A stretch of DNA of 27,956 nucleotides from JBBQVS01 sp038211295. GTDB lineage: Bacteria; Chloroflexota; Ktedonobacteria; Ktedonobacterales; Ktedonobacteraceae. The DNA is taken from contig JBBQVS010000052.1 of assembly GCA_038211295.1 (NCBI GenBank), positions 1-27,956 on the forward strand, written 5' to 3'. Under the pieces are notes generated by a model. That model was not told where the DNA came from and ran no database searches. It was given only the letters and a program-made list of their open reading frames with translations. The position numbers were made by a program, and so were the translations under genes. Shown piece after piece: positions 7,006 to 13,726 of this stretch (within the stretch, counting starts at the first letter, position 1; the number at the start of each line of letters is the position of its first letter).

Positions 7006-8514
7006 TTACAACCGCAACAGATTGAAGATGCCGCCGAACGCATTGCGACATCCGAGCCGCTCGGCACCCTCGTTTTGCGACGCATAGGGTACACGTAGCA
7101 CCTGCTCCCATGATGGAGCCGATGACGCCTCTGTCGAAGTTGGCAGCAACCGCATCTTCAGGTTTTCTTTTGGACGCAATGTAATCAACGGGCTAATCTC
7201 TGCCTGATAGCCGGGCGTCGTGCGCGGCGTGAACTTCTGTAGAATGGTTGTCAGGATAAGCTTGGACTCGATCTGGGCAAACGGCATTCCGATACAGATA
7301 CGCGGCCCCGCGCCAAAGGGGAAGTATGCACCTGCCTGTACCTTTTGTCCGTTCTCAGGGTTCCAGCGTTCGGGCCGGAACACATCGGGGTCGCCCCAGA
7401 TTTCGGGGATGCGATGCGTCACCCACTGACTCAACAGGAAGAGTGTACCCGCCGGAAAGCGCACACCATCCATCTCGAATTCCTCAGACGAACTTCTACC
7501 CTGTATCCACGCGGGCGGATAGAGGCGCATTGACTCGCTTAGTACCCAGTCGAGGTAGGGCATGTTCGCCATATCTTCCATTGTCGGGGCGCGTCCATTC
7601 AAGACGGTTCGCATCTCCGTGAGCAGTTTTTCGCGTGCCTCTGGATGTTCTGAGAGCAGGTAAAATGTCCACGTCAGCGCGTTGGCGGTAGTCTCGTGGC
7701 CGGCCGCGATGAACGTCATGATGTGGTCGTGTACCTGCTTGTCGTTCAAAGGTATTTCAGCATGTTCTGCGTCACGTCCGTCGGGTGCTGTGAGCAGCAT
7801 CGAGAGGACATCGTTGCGCTCCTGCTTATCGCCGCGTCGCTGTGCGATCAGCGTGTAGATAAGCGTATCGAGACGGCGGATTGCCGCCATGCGCTTACCA
7901 TATGTCGTGAACGGCTGGTCAATTCGTGTGTTCAGCACCGTTTCGAGAATGCCCGGCTGTGTGCCAATCACGCCATTGAACGCGGTTCCGATATCGGTAA
8001 GTTGCGTGCTGAGGTCGATATTGAAGAGGCACTGCCCCACGATGCGAAGTGTCAGCTCCTGCATCGCGCGTGACACATCGACAATATCGCCCGCGTGCCA
8101 TGTTTTGAGCAGCTCCTGTGTGTCTAGCAGCATCGTTTCGGCGTAGCCCTCGACGCGCTTCTTGTGAAAGGCTGGCTGGACGGCGCGACGCTGCTGACGG
8201 TGCGCCTCGCCATCAATTGTCAGCAGGCCCTCATCAAGAATGCCCTCACTTGTCCCGCCACTGCCCTGTGTGAACGCGCGGTTCGAGAATATGCGCGGAT
8301 GCTCTACCAACAGGTAACGAACATGTTCGGGCTGAAAAAGTACCACAATCGGCACGCGTCCGAGATAGACCGTTGTCATATTGCCATAGGTGCGCTGCAA
8401 TTGCTGAAGAAATGCAAGCGGCTGTGTCCGAAATGAAAACGCATTGCCAATCAGAGGAAGCGGCTGCGGCCCTGCGGGTAGTGTTGTTTTTGGTTCCTGT
8501 ATCGTCGTTGCCAT
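7006..8514 (-). CDS. Cytochrome P450
   Basis: The 502-residue protein is a soluble P450 without an N-terminal membrane anchor. The family hallmarks appear in order: a proline-rich start (GPQPLPLIGN), a helix-C HRQQRR segment near 105-110, the oxygen-activating I-helix AGHETT (271-276), the K-helix ESMR (Glu327, Arg330), the FRPERW meander (379-384) and the heme loop FPFGAGPRICIGMPFA with the axial Cys407. It should oxidise a lipophilic substrate using electrons from a ferredoxin/ferredoxin reductase or similar partner; none is encoded nearby. The general look is that of class CYP102-like or CYP4-like bacterial fatty-acid or terpenoid hydroxylases, but the substrate is unknown. After the usual end of the fold (near residue 457) there are about 45 further residues of no recognised type. 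The gene stands alone and diverges from nuoA. Confidence 0.95.
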   Translation of the reverse strand: MATTIQEPKTTLPAGPQPLPLIGNAFSFRTQPLAFLQQLQRTYGNMTTVYLGRVPIVVLFQPEHVRYLLVEHPRIFSNRAFTQGSGGTSEGILDEGLLTIDGEAHRQQRRAVQPAFHKKRVEGYAETMLLDTQELLKTWHAGDIVDVSRAMQELTLRIVGQCLFNIDLSTQLTDIGTAFNGVIGTQPGILETVLNTRIDQPFTTYGKRMAAIRRLDTLIYTLIAQRRGDKQERNDVLSMLLTAPDGRDAEHAEIPLNDKQVHDHIMTFIAAGHETTANALTWTFYLLSEHPEAREKLLTEMRTVLNGRAPTMEDMANMPYLDWVLSESMRLYPPAWIQGRSSSEEFEMDGVRFPAGTLFLLSQWVTHRIPEIWGDPDVFRPERWNPENGQKVQAGAYFPFGAGPRICIGMPFAQIESKLILTTILQKFTPRTTPGYQAEISPLITLRPKENLKMRLLPTSTEASSAPSWEQVLRVPYASQNEGAERLGCRNAFGGIFNLLRL

Positions 8515-8562
8515 GTCTTTTTGTCTCTGTTCCCGTACTAGCTATTCGACATCTTCCTCTAT

Positions 8563-8591
8563 ATCATAGAACAACCTGCCTAGAGAAACAA
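8563..8591 (-). promoter_or_regulatory. Candidate promoter for the P450 gene
   Basis: On the minus strand TTGTTT (8591-8586) and TATGAT (8568-8563) are 17 bp apart, and the -10 box lies about 50 bp before the ATG. A second minus-strand TATAAT at 8626-8621 lacks a good -35 box. This is prediction by eye. Confidence 0.35.
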
Positions 8592-8609
8592 CTATGGCAA
8601 ATCTGTATA

Positions 8610-8639
8610 TTGACACCGCCATTATACCTGTGCTACGAT
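8610..8639 (+). promoter_or_regulatory. Candidate promoter for the nuo operon
   Basis: A perfect TTGACA (8610-8615) is followed after 18 bp by TACGAT (8634-8639). That leaves an untranslated leader of about 150 bp before nuoA. The same leader contains another possible -10 box, TATGAT (8734-8739), with no clear -35, so a second start site closer to the gene is possible. Confidence 0.4.
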
Positions 8640-8796
8640 TGACAATGAGGAAGTGTACTTAGAACACTAGCCAAATGACGCATTCTGTCTACTTATGTGC
8701 TTGTGCCTACTGACCACTCTATGCTTTATCGTGTATGATGAAAAGAGTATAGATGTACGTTCACAGCGATAGACAACTATAAAGGAATCCCCGCTC

Positions 8797-9147
8797 ATGG
8801 GTATGACCTACCTCTTAATTATGGTGACATTGGCAGTCCTCTTCGGCTTTCTGGTGATGGGTATTACCGCCATCATTGGCCCTAAAAAGCCTTCGCCGGA
8901 GAAACTGGCCCCATATGAATGCGGCATTCAGGAGATCGAAGCTCCACATCGCCGCTTCCCTGTAAAATATCTTTTGACAGGCATGCTTTTTATTGCGTTT
9001 GACATCGAAATTGTATCGTTTTATCCGCTTGCCATCTTGCTCCACAAACTAGGCCCGTTGGGTCTGGTCGAATTGCTGGTCTTTCTTGTGGTTCTGGGTA
9101 TTGGCTATATTTATGTTTGGCGGAAGGGAGCGTTTTCATGGGAGTAG
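8797..9147 (+). CDS. nuoA: NADH-quinone oxidoreductase subunit A
   Basis: The 116-residue membrane protein shows the NuoA plan: a first transmembrane helix (about 5-27), the loop PSPEKLAPYECGIQE with the conserved Cys and acidic residues, RRFPVKYLLTGMLFIAFDIE leading the second helix, and a third helix near 90-110. It sits at the junction of the membrane and peripheral arms of complex I, near the quinone channel. AAAGGAAT precedes the ATG at 8797; a second ATG two codons later is equally possible. It is the first gene of a 14-gene nuo operon and overlaps nuoB by 10 bp. Confidence 0.95.
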   Translation: MGMTYLLIMVTLAVLFGFLVMGITAIIGPKKPSPEKLAPYECGIQEIEAPHRRFPVKYLLTGMLFIAFDIEIVSFYPLAILLHKLGPLGLVELLVFLVVLGIGYIYVWRKGAFSWE

Positions 9148-9734
9148 TCAAAAACCCCTGGGAGCCAGTACAGACCTATTCAAATACGCAGACACCGCGC
9201 CGCGAGCTGACGATGAAAAGCGGCGAGTTTGGCGTTCTGACAACACAGGTCAACAAACTACTGGGTTGGGGTCGCAGTGCCTCGCTCTGGCCCGCGCTAT
9301 TCGGGCTGGCCTGTTGCGCTATCGAGATGATGGCGACCAGCGCGGACCGCTTCGATATCTCGCGCTTTGGTGCCGAGGTTTACCGTGCTTCACCACGTCA
9401 ATCGGACCTGATGATTGTCGCTGGTCGCTGCTCAGTGAAAATGGCTCCCGTGTTGCGCCAGATTTATGACCAGATGCCCGAACCCAAATGGGTGATCGCG
9501 ATGGGTGCCTGCGCTTCCTGTGGCGGCGTCTTCAATAACTACGCCGTTGTGCAGGGCGTTGACAAGATTGTTCCCGTCGACGTCTTTATCCCCGGTTGCC
9601 CGCCAACGCCTGATATGTTGCTCTTTGGCTTCAACGAGCTACAGAGCAAGATACGCGCGGGTATTCCCAATCCACCTGATCCCTTGAAGGATGCCGGGAT
9701 GAAACTTGTCGGCCCTATCGGTGAAGAACTCTAA
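9138..9734 (+). CDS. nuoB: NADH-quinone oxidoreductase subunit B (cluster N2)
   Basis: The product is 198 residues from ATG 9138. A longer reading from a TTG at 9117 is possible, but the ATG has an AGGGAG site seven bases upstream. The four N2 [4Fe-4S] ligands are in place: Cys59-Cys60 (GLACCAIEM), Cys125 (GACASCGG) and Cys154 (IPGCPPTPD), with the spacing known from Thermus and E. coli. This subunit passes electrons from the peripheral chain to quinone at the interface with NuoD. The N-terminal tail of about 35 residues is polar. The gene overlaps the end of nuoA, which implies coupled translation, and a 91-bp gap follows before nuoC. Confidence 0.96.
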   Translation: MGVVKNPWEPVQTYSNTQTPRRELTMKSGEFGVLTTQVNKLLGWGRSASLWPALFGLACCAIEMMATSADRFDISRFGAEVYRASPRQSDLMIVAGRCSVKMAPVLRQIYDQMPEPKWVIAMGACASCGGVFNNYAVVQGVDKIVPVDVFIPGCPPTPDMLLFGFNELQSKIRAGIPNPPDPLKDAGMKLVGPIGEEL

Positions 9735-9741
9735 AATTTGT

Positions 9742-9794
9742 CCTGCTGCCTGGAGAAAAACATGTCTCTCGCGTCCCATTCCTCTGGTAGCAGG
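9742..9794 (+). other. Possible mRNA hairpin in the nuoB-nuoC spacer
   Basis: CCTGCTGCC (9742-9750) can pair with GGTAGCAGG (9786-9794) in RNA as a 9-bp stem with one G-U pair and a 35-base loop. There is no U-tract, so it is not a simple terminator. It may protect or separate message segments inside the operon. Confidence 0.35.
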
Positions 9795-9825
9795 ATAAAG
9801 ATATATTTAAGGAAATATAATTTTT

Positions 9826-10443
9826 ATGGTCACGACAGCAGTATCGACGGTTGAGACGATACAGGCAAAGTTTCCACTGGCAGTTCTGGGCGTAACCGAA
9901 TTTCGTGGTGAACAGACCATGCTGCTCAAGTCGGAACATCTTCTCACAATCTGTACGTATCTGAAAAAAAATCTACGTTATGACTTTTTAGAAACTGTCA
10001 CGGCGGTTGATTGGCCCGAACGTCTCCCCCGCTTCGATGTCGTCTATCAGGTGCTTGCAATCGAGCATCAGTGCTTCCTGCGCCTGAAAATACAGGTCGG
10101 GCAGCGTCGTGAAAAGCATCCCGCTGTGCCAACCGTGACGAGCATCTGGCCCGGCGCGAACTGGTACGAGCGCGAGATATACGACCTGTTCGGGCTGACC
10201 TTTACCGATCATCCCGACATGCGCCGCATTCTGATGCCCAACGACTGGACTACACATCCATTACGCAAGGACTACCCCCTCACAGGCTTTGAATTGCCAG
10301 AGCCACATTGGGGCGGACAAGTTCCCTACGCTACCAGTAGCGGCACGGGGAGCCAGACGTTGCGTACACCCGACGGGCGCGAGCTTAATGATAACCGCGC
10401 GAATATCAACACAGGGCAAGAGCCAGGCACAAACAAACGCTAG
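9826..10443 (+). CDS. nuoC: NADH-quinone oxidoreductase subunit C (30 kDa subunit)
   Basis: The protein has 205 residues and is a separate gene, not fused to nuoD as in E. coli. The family signature is clear: SIWPGANWYEREIYDLFGLTF, followed by DHPDMRRILMPNDW and HPLRKDYPL. It is a structural subunit of the peripheral arm that contacts NuoB and NuoD. AAGGAAAT lies upstream of the ATG. The last 45 or so residues (after the LTGFELPEPHW stretch) are polar and rich in Gly, Ser, Thr and Asn; such tails vary between species. A 104-bp spacer with two degenerate palindromes separates it from the preferred nuoD start. Confidence 0.95.
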   Translation: MVTTAVSTVETIQAKFPLAVLGVTEFRGEQTMLLKSEHLLTICTYLKKNLRYDFLETVTAVDWPERLPRFDVVYQVLAIEHQCFLRLKIQVGQRREKHPAVPTVTSIWPGANWYEREIYDLFGLTFTDHPDMRRILMPNDWTTHPLRKDYPLTGFELPEPHWGGQVPYATSSGTGSQTLRTPDGRELNDNRANINTGQEPGTNKR

Positions 10444-10449
10444 TTGTAT

Positions 10450-10469
10450 GGGCCTCATATATCACGCTA
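10450..10469. repeat. Degenerate copy of the GGGCGTGATATATCACGCCC palindrome
   Basis: The sequence GGGCCTCATATATCACGCTA keeps the central ATATATCACGC of the palindrome at 13644-13663 but has lost symmetry in the left arm. It lies just after the nuoC stop codon. Confidence 0.55.
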
Positions 10470-10510
10470 CCGTATCTGTATCGCTTGAAATAGCATGTTC
10501 AATAACATAC

Positions 10511-10530
10511 GGGCCTGATGTATCACGCCC
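10511..10530. repeat. Copy of the GGGCGTGATATATCACGCCC palindrome before nuoD
   Basis: The sequence GGGCCTGATGTATCACGCCC matches the perfect palindrome at 13644-13663 in 18 of 20 positions. It contains an in-frame ATG (10518) that could be mistaken for the nuoD start. Confidence 0.65.
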
Positions 10531-10547
10531 CTAACGGGATAGAACAG

Positions 10548-11792
10548 ATGCAAACACAAGAATCCAAGATAGAAAATTATTACTCGATAGAGGATAGCCA
10601 GACCTTAGAAGGTGGGCAGCGCGTCGATACCATGACCATCAACATGGGGCCGCAACATCCCAGCACGCATGGCGTCTTGCGTCTCCTGCTCACAATCGAG
10701 GGTGAGACCGTCCTTAAAGCCATTCCTGATATTGGCTTCCTGCATACAGGTATCGAGAAGACCGCCGAGGCTAAGACGTATCATCAGGCACTCGTCCTGA
10801 CGGATCGTATGGACTATCTCGCGCCCCTGTGCAACAACCTGGGCTACTCGCTCACCGTCGAACGCCTGCTGGGTGTCGAGGACGAGATTGGCGAGAAGAT
10901 CAAGTACACCCGCGTTGTGCTTGCCGAGTTACAGCGTATCGCGAGTCATCTTGTCTGGTTGGGGACACACGCCCTCGACCTCGGAGCGCAAAGTACCTTT
11001 TTGTACTGCTTCCGCGAGCGCGAACTTATCCTCGATATCTTCGAGTACATTTCCGGCGTGCGTATGATGACCAGCTTCATCTGCCCCGGCGGTCTGCAAG
11101 CGGACATTCCGGTTGGCTTCGACAAAAAAGTCACAGCGTTCACCGACATCTTCCCAGAGAAGTTGCAGGAGTATCACGACCTGCTCACCAACAACCAGCT
11201 CTGGCTTGAGCGCACACGCGGCATCGGCCTGTTGAGCAAAGAGGACGCGATTGCGTATGGCGCGACTGGCCCAGTATTACGCGGCAGTGGTGTGGTATGG
11301 GACCTGCGAAAAGTCTTTCCATACAGTGGCTACGAAAACTTTGAGTTCGACATTCCGGTTGGCTCCAATGGCGACGTGTATGATCGCTATCTGGTGCGAA
11401 TGCTTGAGATGGAGCAGAGCTTAAACATCGTCAAGCAGGCGATGGCGGCGATGCCAACGGGCGCGTTCCGCATTAGCAATCCCAAGTTTGCCCCGCCTCC
11501 AAAGTGGCAGATCACGGGCAGCATGGAAGCTCTGATTCATCACTTCAAACTGTACACAGAGGGCTATCGTGCGCCAGAGGGCGAGGTATTCGTGCGTACA
11601 GAGTCGCCAAAAGGTGAACTGGCCTACTATATCGTGAGCGATGGTACGGCGAAACCCTACCGAATGCATGTGCGCGGCGGCTCGTTCGCCAACCTGCAAG
11701 TTCTGCCGTTGATGGTCGAGGGTGGCTTCCTCGCCGACGTGGTGGCCTCGATTGGAAGCATCGATATTGTGCTTGGTGAGGTAGATAGATGA
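10548..11792 (+). CDS. nuoD: NADH-quinone oxidoreductase subunit D (49 kDa subunit)
   Basis: The product is 414 residues from ATG 10548. An in-frame ATG at 10518 would add ten residues encoded by a palindromic repeat; neither start has a strong ribosome-binding site, and I prefer 10548 because the earlier one lies in repeat DNA. Key parts are TINMGPQHPSTHGVLRL, whose His residue lines the quinone site, and then DIGFLHTGIEKTAE, DRMDYLAPLCNNLGY, and the C-terminal end SIGSIDIVLGEVDR, which is typical of the family. Together with NuoB it forms the quinone-reduction site. Its stop codon overlaps the nuoE start (ATGA). Confidence 0.96.
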   Translation: MQTQESKIENYYSIEDSQTLEGGQRVDTMTINMGPQHPSTHGVLRLLLTIEGETVLKAIPDIGFLHTGIEKTAEAKTYHQALVLTDRMDYLAPLCNNLGYSLTVERLLGVEDEIGEKIKYTRVVLAELQRIASHLVWLGTHALDLGAQSTFLYCFRERELILDIFEYISGVRMMTSFICPGGLQADIPVGFDKKVTAFTDIFPEKLQEYHDLLTNNQLWLERTRGIGLLSKEDAIAYGATGPVLRGSGVVWDLRKVFPYSGYENFEFDIPVGSNGDVYDRYLVRMLEMEQSLNIVKQAMAAMPTGAFRISNPKFAPPPKWQITGSMEALIHHFKLYTEGYRAPEGEVFVRTESPKGELAYYIVSDGTAKPYRMHVRGGSFANLQVLPLMVEGGFLADVVASIGSIDIVLGEVDR

Positions 11793-12268
11793 TTTCAGAA
11801 CAGACAAAACAGCGTATGTGCGACCTCGCCTCGCGCTATCCAGTCGCGCGTTCGGCGGTCATGCCAGCACTGCATCTCGTGCAACAGGAAGAAGGCTATA
11901 TCACCTCCGAGGGACTACAGGCTGTAGCCGACGCCGTTGGGATGACGGTTGACGCGGTGGAAAGCGTCGCCACGTTTTACACAATGTATCAGCAGCACCC
12001 ACAGGGTAAGCACGTTGTGCATGTATGTACTAGCATCTCGTGTTATCTGCGTAATTGCGACGCGCTGGTTGAGCATCTGGAAAAACGTCTTGGCATCAAG
12101 CGCGGCGAGACGACGCCCGACGGCAACGTTACGCTACTCACGGCGGAATGCCTGGCCTCGTGCGGTACGGCACCCGTGTTGCAAGTCAATGGGGAGTTTG
12201 TCGAGAATGTGACGCTTGAAAAGGCCGACGCGCTTATACGTGACTGGAACGAAACGGCACGTGCCTGA
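11789..12268 (+). CDS. nuoE: NADH-quinone oxidoreductase subunit E (24 kDa subunit, cluster N1a)
   Basis: The 159-residue protein has a helical N-terminal part (YPVARSAVMPALHLVQQEEG, then VESVATFYTMY) and a thioredoxin-like domain with the [2Fe-2S] ligands Cys80, Cys85, Cys121 and Cys125 in the order CxxxxC ... CxxxC. It pairs with NuoF in the NADH-oxidising module. The start codon overlaps the nuoD stop by 4 bp. A 35-bp spacer with an AAAGGAA site leads to nuoF. Confidence 0.95.
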   Translation: MISEQTKQRMCDLASRYPVARSAVMPALHLVQQEEGYITSEGLQAVADAVGMTVDAVESVATFYTMYQQHPQGKHVVHVCTSISCYLRNCDALVEHLEKRLGIKRGETTPDGNVTLLTAECLASCGTAPVLQVNGEFVENVTLEKADALIRDWNETARA

Positions 12269-12303
12269 TAAAGCACCTGTCTATTATAAAGGAACCACGA
12301 AGA

Positions 12304-13635
12304 ATGCCAGAATTGATTGTCACCAAAAACCTTGCTATTCCTGGCCTGGACACGCTCGCCACGTACCGCGAACACGGCGGCTATGAGGCACTTGCCCACG
12401 CCCTCACCGCGTACCAACCCGATGAGTTGGTCGCGCTGATTAAAGACTCCGGCTTACGCGGACGCGGCGGCGCGGGCTTTCCCACCGGTATGAAATGGGG
12501 TTTCCTCGCGAAAAACAACATGCCGCGCTACCTGTGCTGCAATGCCGATGAGAGCGAGCCGGGAACCTTCAAAGACCGCATGTTGATGGAGAAAAACCCG
12601 CATCAGCTTGTGGAAGGCGTTATCATCACCAGTTTTGCCTGCCGCGTGACTACCGCCTTTATCTACGTGCGTGGCGAACTCGCGAAGGCAGGCCGACAGG
12701 TCACACGCGCCGTCGAGGAGGCATACGCCGCCGGACTAATCGGGAAGAACATTCTTGGCAGCGACTATAGCCTGGACATCATCGTGCATCGTGGCGCGGG
12801 CGCGTACATCTGCGGAGAAGAGAGCGCGTTGATGGAATCGTTGGAAGGACGACGCGGCTATCCACGGCTCAAGCCCCCGTTTCCCGCCGTTGTCGGTCTC
12901 TATGGCGGCCCCACCGTTATCAACAACTGCGAGACGTTAAGCACTATTCCCGCGATCATCAAGGGAGGCGCACAGTGGTACGCATCGTTCGGCACCGAAA
13001 AGAGCAAGGGGACGCGCGTCTTTTGCCTGAGCGGACACGTCAAGAAGCCGGGCAACTACGAGTTACCGCTTGGCACGCCAATCAGCACGCTGATATACGA
13101 TGAGCAGTACGGCGGCGGAATGCTTGACGACAAAAAACTTAAAGCTATCATTCCCGGCGGCTCCTCTACCTTTATACTGGGCGCGGACAAGGTGAATACG
13201 CCACTTGATTTCGAGTCTATCGCCGCTGTTGGCTCGATGCTCGGCTCCGGTGGCGTAATCGCCATCAACGAAGATACATGCATGGTCGGCGCCATTCTCC
13301 GCATGACCGAGTTTTACCGCGACGAGTCATGCGGCAAGTGTACGCCGTGCCGCGAGGGAACGTACTGGATGACCGAAATCCTGGAACGTCTCGAACACGG
13401 ACACGGCAAAGAGAGCGATATCAAGCTGCTGGTCGATATCTGCGACAATATCAGTGGGAAATCGTTCTGTCCACTAGGTGATGCATCCACCAGTTCGATT
13501 ACCAGTGGCATCAAGCTCTTTCTCGAAGAATTCCAATATCACGTCACGCATGGTCACTGTATGGTTGGCGCGGGCCGCACACGCCCCGAAATTGGAGCCG
13601 TCGAAGGTGCCTCGCTATTCGCAGGTGCGGTGTAA
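12304..13635 (+). CDS. nuoF: NADH-quinone oxidoreductase subunit F (51 kDa, NADH/FMN-binding, cluster N3)
   Basis: The 443-residue protein carries the FMN/NADH site LRGRGGAGFPTGMKW (51-65), YLCCNADESEPGTFKDR, GAGAYICGEESALMESLEG and the N3 [4Fe-4S] ligands Cys343, Cys346 and Cys349 in ESCGKCTPCREG plus Cys389 in SFCPLGD. It accepts hydride from NADH and starts the electron chain. The length is normal. AAAGGAA precedes the start. A 91-bp spacer with a perfect palindrome separates it from nuoG, the second largest gap in the operon. Confidence 0.97.
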   Translation: MPELIVTKNLAIPGLDTLATYREHGGYEALAHALTAYQPDELVALIKDSGLRGRGGAGFPTGMKWGFLAKNNMPRYLCCNADESEPGTFKDRMLMEKNPHQLVEGVIITSFACRVTTAFIYVRGELAKAGRQVTRAVEEAYAAGLIGKNILGSDYSLDIIVHRGAGAYICGEESALMESLEGRRGYPRLKPPFPAVVGLYGGPTVINNCETLSTIPAIIKGGAQWYASFGTEKSKGTRVFCLSGHVKKPGNYELPLGTPISTLIYDEQYGGGMLDDKKLKAIIPGGSSTFILGADKVNTPLDFESIAAVGSMLGSGGVIAINEDTCMVGAILRMTEFYRDESCGKCTPCREGTYWMTEILERLEHGHGKESDIKLLVDICDNISGKSFCPLGDASTSSITSGIKLFLEEFQYHVTHGHCMVGAGRTRPEIGAVEGASLFAGAV

Positions 13636-13643
13636 ATACTTAG

Positions 13644-13663
13644 GGGCGTGATATATCACGCCC
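13644..13663. repeat. Perfect 20-bp palindrome in the nuoF-nuoG spacer
   Basis: GGGCGTGATATATCACGCCC is fully self-complementary, and two less perfect copies occur at 10450 and 10511. As DNA it is a 10-bp inverted repeat with no loop. It starts 8 bp after the nuoF stop codon. It could be an operator, a REP-like repeat or a structured RNA element; no U-tract follows immediately, though an AT-rich stretch begins 10 bp later. Confidence 0.75.
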
Positions 13664-13726
13664 AAGCAGAATTTTTATTATGTAGAAGCGTTTATTACAC
13701 TGAAATATTTATTAAGAAGAAATCAT

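Noticed and set aside
9117..9137. TTG start adding seven residues to NuoB
   Set aside because: The ATG at 9138 has a well-spaced AGGGAG site, while the TTG lies deeper inside nuoA without one.
10518..10547. Earlier ATG as the nuoD start
   Set aside because: The ATG lies within a dispersed palindrome and would add ten residues unlike other NuoD proteins. It is possible but not preferred.
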